Below are positions 58,208 through 64,000 of a stretch of DNA of 64,000 nt, in pieces. The stretch's first letter is position 1. Each line of letters begins with the position of its first letter. The DNA lies in NCBI RefSeq assembly GCF_003086295.3, contig NC_092040.1, positions 54,849,559-54,913,558 on the forward strand, in the 5' to 3' direction. The notes beneath the pieces are model-generated. The model was not told the origin of the DNA. It was given only the letters and a program-made list of their open reading frames with translations, and searched no databases. This stretch comes from Arachis hypogaea (Eukaryota; Streptophyta; Magnoliopsida; Fabales; Fabaceae). Position numbers and translations under genes: made by a program.

Positions 58208-59770
58208 TTATGGTGGCTTGTGCTTGAATTCTTCCAGAAATCTCCACCAGTGTTTGGACTGCCAGCATCCTCCGGGGTCCCAAACAAGGCATGTAAAGCC
58301 TTTGAGCAGTTTCAAACATGTTTTCAGGTTCCCGGGGTGTTGAATGTCAAAATAGATTCTAGGATCCCAAACTTTACTTTTACACCCATCTTTGTCTTGA
58401 TCTGCATTTTTCCAGCCGGGTGGTAAGTAATCTAAATTCTCACTGCAGTGACCAAACAGCTTCCGAGATCCTTTCAATTGAGTTTGGCACCAATCCTTGC
58501 ACCTCAAATTGAATTGTGAAACCTCATTGAATTTTGCATACAAGCGCTGAGTGCGAGTCATTCCCCTTTTTCTCTTAAAGCCACAAAGAGCTCTAAGCTG
58601 GCCATCTGTTTCAAGCAAACCATATTCAAGTGGAAAAGTGAAGATAAACGTCAAGGATTTTACCCACTTGAAGTTTGTGTTAGGTGGTAATGGCCTTGGA
58701 ATAGGTGTTTCTAGTGGTTCTGCAAGCGCTACTCCCTTGTGGTCTTTAGTGAATTCCTCCGCTTTCTTGCAAATTTCTTCCATTTCAACCATGTCTTGGT
58801 CAAAGTCATCGATATCTTCCTCATCACTTGAGTCATAATTGGGAGGTTGAGAAAAGTCTACCTCTGCATCATCTTCGTATTCACTTGGGGAAAATTTGTC
58901 CATCTCAAAGAATTCACTTGCGGATGCAAGCTCATTATTAAGAGAGCTTGACTTGTTATCATCATCATCAAGGAAACATACGTCTTGGGTTATTTCATCC
59001 AATTCCTCATAAGATGCCTGTTTTGGGGGTTGTGCACTATCCTCCTTAGCATCAATTGTAACGTCTTCGACGGAATTCTCCACAACTCTGGATTCTGGCA
59101 GAGGTTCGGCATCTCCTAAATCTTTAACCAACTTTTCTTTTTCTATAATGACAGCTTCCTCTACTTGTTCTAGTACTGGGTTATGCTCTATACTGTCCAC
59201 TGGAGTTCCTAGTGTCTCCTTCGTGCTACGTTCTTCATTAGATTCTCCATATGAAGCAATGGGGGTCTGTTGAGTATCCGAATGTCTGGAAGATAATTGA
59301 TTTATTGCCTGCTCCAGTTGATGAAGGGTTGTATGAAATTGGTCTATTGATTCTTCGAAGCGAACCTGTGATTCTTGACTTGATGGATATGGACATGGTG
59401 CGTAGGAGGGTGGTGGTTCTTGGGAGTAATTGGATTAGCGTTGAGGCGGATAAGGATCATACAGTGGTGAATGGTGAAAAGAAGCTTGTGAGTATGGTGG
59501 TTCGAAGCTATGTTGAGAGGATGGTCTCTGAGCATAGGGTGGGGCTTGGTAGCTACAAGGGGGTCCACCATATCTATTGGCTTGGTATGCATTGTAGAAT
59601 GGTCTCTGTTCATGATATCCTGGAAGGTGTTGTTGCCTCAAGGGTTGATCATACACTCTTGGCTCCATCCAGCTTTGATTACTTAGACCGTGATGCATAT
59701 TCCTGTTTTAGCTTCCATTCCTTTCAACAAAATTAGAACCAAACTCAAAGCGAGAGGGGTGAGAATTCAT
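58208..59770 (-). pseudogene. Accessory ORF 1 of element E, two in-frame stops
   Basis: A frame of 521 codons from MNSHPSRFEFGSNF (59770), first gene after the primer site, where gag would normally lie. The N-terminal third is rich in Pro, Tyr, Gln and His (PPYAQRPSSQHSFEPPYSQ). The middle is acidic (EDIDDFDQDMVEMEE). The C-terminal ~150 residues are Trp/Cys-rich (GHCSENLDYLPPGW, WDPGGCWQSKHWW). TAA at 59708-59710 and at 59432-59434 interrupt an otherwise continuous frame. I recognise it as a recurrent unnamed repeat protein of legume retroelements, but no function is known. It has no gag, knuckle or enzyme motif. Confidence 0.7.
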
Positions 59771-59866
59771 AGTAGCTATCAGAAATAAGAAGGGAAAACA
59801 AAAACAAATAAACAAGTAAAAGAAAAATATTTACAATAACCAATAATAAGGCACACATTTGCAATT

Positions 59867-59883
59867 CCCCGGCAACGGCGCCA
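59867..59883 (-). other. Primer binding site of element E
   Basis: The minus strand reads TGGCGCCGTTGCCGGGG three bases (AAA) after the LTR end. It is the same tRNA-Asp-type site as in elements A and B. Confidence 0.93.
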
Positions 59884-59886
59884 TTT

Positions 59887-61365
59887 TGACGTTAGGAATT
59901 TTGCTAGTAAAGAATTTTATAAAAATAGTCGCGTTGTAAGTATAGCTTCTAAACCAACAGAAATCCTTTCGTACAAACGTTTGGTTGTCACAAGTAACAA
60001 ACCCAATAAAATTTATAAACCAAAGTATTCAAACATCGGGTCGTCTTCTCAAGAAATTGCAGGGAGGTGTGTTTTATTATTGGTTATGGGAAACATTGTT
60101 TTGGATTTTGAAAAGGGTTTTGAGCAAGAGAAATGGGTTGCAGAAATTAATAAATTAATACCGAAGAAATCTCTTGGCAAGGTATAAAAACTGGAAGTCC
60201 TATCCTAGTTATCCTTATCAATGGTGATGAGAATTATACTTTCGCTCCCACTAAGTCAACCTCTAACTATGAAGGTCAATTAAGTGGACAAATTAATTTA
60301 ACACCTAAAGTCCTAGTCAACTCCTTAAGGAAAGACTAGAGTTATAGTAATCTAAATTAATCAGCAAAGATAATAATTATCAATCACGATGAGTTTGACA
60401 ACTCAAGAGTTACCGATTAATCAACCAAAGCCAAAAGGGAAAAATCTAAATTATTTACAATAAATAGAAGAAAGTAATCATGAGTCTGAAATACCTCAAA
60501 GTGTATTAATTAAGAAAATCATAACATGAATGGTCCATAAGCCAATTTGGCAACATAAATAATTATCAAATAAGAGAAGTCAAAATAAAGGAATATTGAA
60601 CCTGATATGAATATGAGATAATCCTAAAATCAAGAGAAATTTTAAATCCTAATCCTGAGAGAGAGGAGAGAACCTCTCTCTCTAAAAACTACATCTAAAT
60701 CCTAAAACTATGTATGAATGTATGTTGTATGATGTATCCAGTATATCCAGTCTCTCCTCATGAATGGATGGATTCCTCCATTTATAACTCTTTAATCTGT
60801 GTTCTCTGGGCTTGGATCTGGGCCAAAAAGGGCCAGAAGTCGCTGGGGCCGACTTCTGCAAGTTCTGCAGATCGCGCACGTCACGCGTCCGCGTGGGTCA
60901 CGCAGTCGCGTCATCTGAAGTTTTGCTCTTCCACGTGGTCGCGTCAGTCATGTGTCCGCGTTAGTTACGTTTCGCGGATCACACGTGCGCGTCATCCAGG
61001 CGCTCGCGTCGATTCTCTTTTGCACTAAGCACGCATTTGCGTCATCCTTGCGGACGCGTCGCTGCCAGTTTCTCCAAAACTCCAATTTGTGCTTTCCTTC
61101 TATTTTTGTATGTTTTCTTCCCATCCTTTAAGTCATTCCTGCCCTATAAAACCTGAAAGTACTCAACACACAAATCACGACATCGAATGGTAATAAAGGA
61201 TAATTAAATTTGATTATTTTAAAGCATAAGAAACATGTTTTCTCACATGTCATATCATAAGGAAGGAATTGCAAAACCATGCAAATTCATATGATTAAGT
61301 AGGTGAAGAGTTGATAAAATCATTCAATTTATGCACAAGATTTATCATTAATTAGTGGTTTATCA
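59887..61365 (-). repeat. 5' LTR of element E (1479 bp)
   Basis: On the minus strand from TGATAAACCACTAATTAATG to AATTCCTAACGTCA. The TATA box is the complement of 60780-60787 (TTATAAAT). CpG-rich ACGCG phrases lie at 60875-61060. A hairpin-forming AGAGAGAGGTTCTCTCC box at 60658-60685 is shared with the array monomers. Confidence 0.92.
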
Positions 61366-61370
61366 CTCGT

Positions 61371-62236
61371 CCTCGAGCAAAAGAAGAAAGAAAGAAGGGG
61401 AAGAAGAAGAGAATGGAAGAGATGGAGGGTGGTATATGGTTCGGCCAAGGGGTAGAAGTAGTGTAGGTAATGTGTGAAAATGAAGGAGTATGGAGGGGTT
61501 TATATAGGAATGGGGGGAGAGGTTGGTTCGTGTATTTGGGGTTGGGTTTGGGAGGGAAAAGTGTTTGAATTTGAAAAGTGAGGTAGGTGGGGGGTTTTTG
61601 GGGAAGAGGGATGGAGGTGATTGGTGAAGAGAATATAGGGAAGAGTATAGGATTTGATAGGTGAGTGGTATTTTGGGTAGAGTGTTATAGAGATATGTGA
61701 GGGGGAGAGAGAGAGATGGGGTAGGTGGAATCTTGTGGGGTCCACAGATCCTGAGGTGTTAAGGATTTCTCAACCCTGCACCATTTAGGCGTGCAAAATG
61801 CCCTCAGAATGCAATTTTGGCGTTTAACGTCAGACTGCTGCCTGTTTCTAGCGTTAAACGCCAACTTTTATACCTTTCTTGGCGTTTAACGCCAACTTGG
61901 TGCCCTATTCTGGCGTTAAACGCCAGTCTGGTGCCCATTTCTGGCGTTAAACACCCAAAATGGTGCCAGACTGGGTGTTTAACGCCCATCTTGCTACCCT
62001 TACTGGCGTTTAAACGCCAGTAAGTTCTTCCTCTAGGGTGTGCTATTTTTAATGCTGTTTTTGAATTTGCTTTGATTATTGCAATTGTTTTTGTGACTCC
62101 ACATGATCATTAACCTAAAGAAAACATAAAATAATAATGGAAAATAGAAATTTAACATAGATAAATAAAAATTGGTTTGCCTCCCAATAAGCGCTTCTTT
62201 AATGTTAATAGCTTGACATTGGGCTCTCATGGAGCC
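61371..62236 (-). other. Non-coding middle of element D with palindromic repeats
   Basis: Nothing coding is supported. At 61819-62030 about seven copies of GGCGTTTAACGCC-type palindromes alternate with GGTGCC spacers. At 61499-61506 the minus strand has TATATAAA, followed by a CT-rich leader (61371-61440). It lies directly upstream of the accessory ORF once element E is removed, so it is a possible separate promoter for that ORF. Confidence 0.6.
61819..62030. repeat. GGCGTTTAACGCC palindrome cluster
   Basis: Repeated self-complementary words TGGCGTTTAACGCCA and variants (GGGTGTTTAACGCCC, GGCGTTTAAACGCC), about every 25-35 bases, with partly shared spacers (TTGGTGCCC, TCTGGTGCCC). The block stays open on both strands by composition only. 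Confidence 0.85.
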
Positions 62237-64000
62237 TCACAAATAATCAGAGCATGGTTGTGGCCTCTCAACACCAAACATAGAGTTTGGTTGTGGCCTC
62301 CCAACACCAAACTTAGAGTATGGTTGTGGCCTCCCAACACCAAACTTAGAGTTTGAATGTGGGGGCTTTGTTTGACTTTGTATTGGGAGAAGCTTTTCAT
62401 GTTTCTTCTCTATGTGTACAGAAGGAGAACCTTGAGTCTTGAATACAATGTAGTCCTCATTCAATTGAAGGACCAACTCTCCTTTGTCAACATCAATCAC
62501 AACTTTTGCTATGGCTAGGAAAGGTCTGCCAAGGATGATGGATTCATCCTCATCCTTTCTAGTGTCTAGGATTATGAAATCAGCAGGGATGTAAAGGCCT
62601 TCAACCTTCACTAGCACGTCCTCTACTAGTCCATAAGCCTATTTCATTGATTTGTCTGCAATCTCTAGTGAGATTCTTGCAGCTTGTACCTCAAAGATTC
62701 CTAGTTTCTCCATTATAGAGAGTGGCATGAGGTTAATACCTGACCCTAGGTCACACAGAGCCTTCTCAAAAGTCATGGTGCCTATGGTACAGGGTATTAA
62801 GAATTTACTAGGATCTTGTTTCTTTTGAGGTAAAGTTTGTTGAACCTAGGTATTCAGTTTATTAATGAGCAATGGAGGTTTATCCTCCCAAGTCTCATTA
62901 CCAAATAGCTTGGTATTCAGCTTCATGATTGCTCCTAAATACTGGGCAACTTGCCCTTCAGCAATGTCTTCATCTTCTTCAGAAGATGAATAGTCATCAG
63001 AGCCCATGAATGGTAAAAGGATGTTCAATGGAATCTCTATGGTCTCTGTATGAGCCTCAGATTCCTTTGGTCCCTCATTCGAGTACTCCTTAATGGCCAG
63101 TGGATGTTCTCTGAGGTCTTCCTCACTGGAAATCATTATCTTTTCACTCTCTTCAGGTTCGGCCATGTTGGTCACAGTTATGGCCTTGCACTCTCTTTTG
63201 GGATTCTCTTTTGTATTGCTTGGGAGAGTGCTAGGAGGAGTTTCAGTAACCCTTTTACTCAGCTGACCCACTTGTGCCTCCAAGTTTCTGATGGAGGACC
63301 TTATTTTATTCATGAAACTGAGAGTGGCCTTAGATAGATCAGAGACTAGATTTGCTAAGCTAGATGGATTCTGCTCAGAATTCTCTGTCTGTTGCTGAGA
63401 GGATGATGGAAAAGGCTTGCCATTGCTAAACCTGTTTCTTCCACCATTATTATTGTTAAAGCCTCGTTGAGGCTTTTGTTGATCCTTCTATGAGAAATTT
63501 GGATGATTTCTCCATGACGGATTATAGGTGTTTCCATAGGCTTCACCCATGTAATTCACCTCTGCCATTGCAGGGTTCTTAGGATCATAAGCTTCTTCTT
63601 TAGAAGATGCTTCTTTAGTACTATTGGATGCAGTTTGCAATCCATTCAGACTCTGAGAAATCATATTGACTTGTTGAGTCAACATTTTGTTCTGAGCCAA
63701 TATGGCGTTCAGAGTATCAATTTCAAGAACTCCCTTCCTCTGAGGCGTTCCATTATTCACAGGATTCCTTTCAGAGGAGTACATGAACTTGTTATTTGCA
63801 ACCATTTCAATGAGTTCCTAAGCTTCTGCAGGCATTTTCTTCAGGTGAATAGATCCACCTACAAAATGGTCCAATGAAATCTTAGACAATTCAAACAAAC
63901 CACCATAGAATATATCCAGGATGGTCCATTCTGAGAGCATGTCAGAAGGACACTTTTTGGTCAGTTGCTTGTATCTTTCCTAAGCTTCATAGAGGGATTC
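62237..64000 (-). pseudogene. Gag-protease of element D, five TAG stops, 5' truncated
   Basis: One continuous minus-strand frame entering from the window edge. Gag C-terminal half: KKCPSDMLSEW, GGSIHLKKMPAEA, then TYNPSWRNHPNFS and an Asn/Gly-rich stretch. The protease follows, with FEKALCDLGSGINL near 62740-62775 (catalytic Asp present, DLGSG instead of DLGAS). It ends in a repeated KFGVGRPQP tail (three to four units). In-frame TAG stops lie at 63980-63982, 63818-63820, 63488-63490, 62846-62848 and 62639-62641. RT is absent: the frame ends and non-coding sequence follows. It is homologous to gag-protease of element A but a different family. Confidence 0.85.
62258..62360 (-). repeat. ~42-bp tandem repeat encoding the KFGVGRPQP tail
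   Basis: About two and a half 42-base units (AACACCAAACTTAGAGTNTG, GGTTGTGGCCTCC) at the 3' end of the gag-protease frame. The period is divisible by three, so the peptide repeats in register. Confidence 0.8.

Larger units (their letters stand above)
51414..61365 (-). mobile_element. Element E: non-autonomous LTR element without gag-pol
   Basis: 9952 bp on the minus strand: 5' LTR 59887-61365, primer site 59867-59883, ORF 59770-58208, ORF 56116-54681, 3' LTR 51414-52894. The target duplication CTCGT is at 51409-51413 and 61366-61370. The ~7-kb interior has no gag, protease, RT or integrase similarity on either strand. The LTR and 3' UTR are clearly related to the array monomers (TAGCATGAGGACATGCTA, GTTTAAGTGTAGGGA). 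In Arachis such elements are reported as partners of autonomous Athila-like families; which one this is, I cannot say. Confidence 0.88.
51124..64000 (-). mobile_element. Element D: non-autonomous Athila-like element, split
   Basis: An older minus-strand element seen as two parts, 61366-64000 (gag-protease and non-coding) and 51124-51413 (accessory ORF start), separated by nested element E. The parts rejoin exactly if E and one CTCGT copy are removed. No RT, RNase H or integrase lies between protease and the accessory ORF, so D would depend on enzymes from another element. The right end is cut by the window, and the left end by the array LTR at 51123. Confidence 0.7.

Noticed and set aside
1..64000. 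tRNA genes suggested by TGGCGCCGTTGCCGGGG
   Set aside because: These are retrotransposon primer binding sites adjacent to LTR ends, with no cloverleaf around them.

Overview
This is plant nuclear DNA made almost entirely of nested LTR retrotransposons, with no ordinary host gene that I can support. The tRNA-Asp-type primer binding sites, the Athila-type and Tat-type Ty3/gypsy proteins, and the characteristic phrases (ACGCG..CGCGT, GGCGTTTAACGCC, AACGTTAGTGACA) suggest a legume, most likely peanut or another Arachis. The genus is an inference from remembered repeat style, not from a search.

The backbone of 6832-51123 is a tandem array of about 1.12-kb monomers on the plus strand. Each monomer is the 3' untranslated end of an LTR element, its polypurine tract (AGTGTGGGGAGGT), and the first ~770 bases of the LTR (TGATAAACCTC...). 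The last monomer runs on into a complete 1.4-kb LTR (49720-51123). The array therefore looks like an amplified 3' UTR/LTR junction of one retrotransposon, a satellite born from a mobile element. I count about 17 monomers or parts of monomers.

Four elements have inserted into this array. (A) 1-6831, minus strand: the 5' end of an Athila-type gypsy element with a 2.26-kb LTR; its left part lies outside the window. (B1) 8542-18255 and (B2) 20056-29762, plus strand: two nearly identical, complete Tat-lineage elements with different target-site duplications (CTTGC and GCAGC). Both carry gag, protease, RT, a degenerate RNase H, a second archaeal-type RNase H and integrase, and an antisense gene with an apparent GT-AG intron. 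Each copy is broken at different places. (S) 35995-40391, minus strand: a 4.4-kb solo LTR with TSD TCATT. A 1000-N gap (33148-34147) lies in the array, preceded by low-quality sequence.

The array-bearing LTR ends inside an accessory ORF of an older minus-strand element (D, 51124-64000). D has gag and protease (62237-64000, five in-frame TAG stops) but no visible RT or integrase in the window. D is split by a non-autonomous minus-strand element (E, 51414-61365, TSD CTCGT) with 1.48-kb LTRs. E has no gag-pol and carries two decayed accessory ORFs. The LTRs of E are related to the array monomers, so E and the array founder belong to related families.

How the parts relate: B1 and B2 are very young (the two B1 LTRs look identical). 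E is older (roughly 30 LTR differences in the first ~800 bases compared by eye). A and D have accumulated stop codons. None of the elements has an intact full set of genes, but B1 and B2 could complement each other in trans, and E and D would have to rely on proteins supplied from elsewhere.
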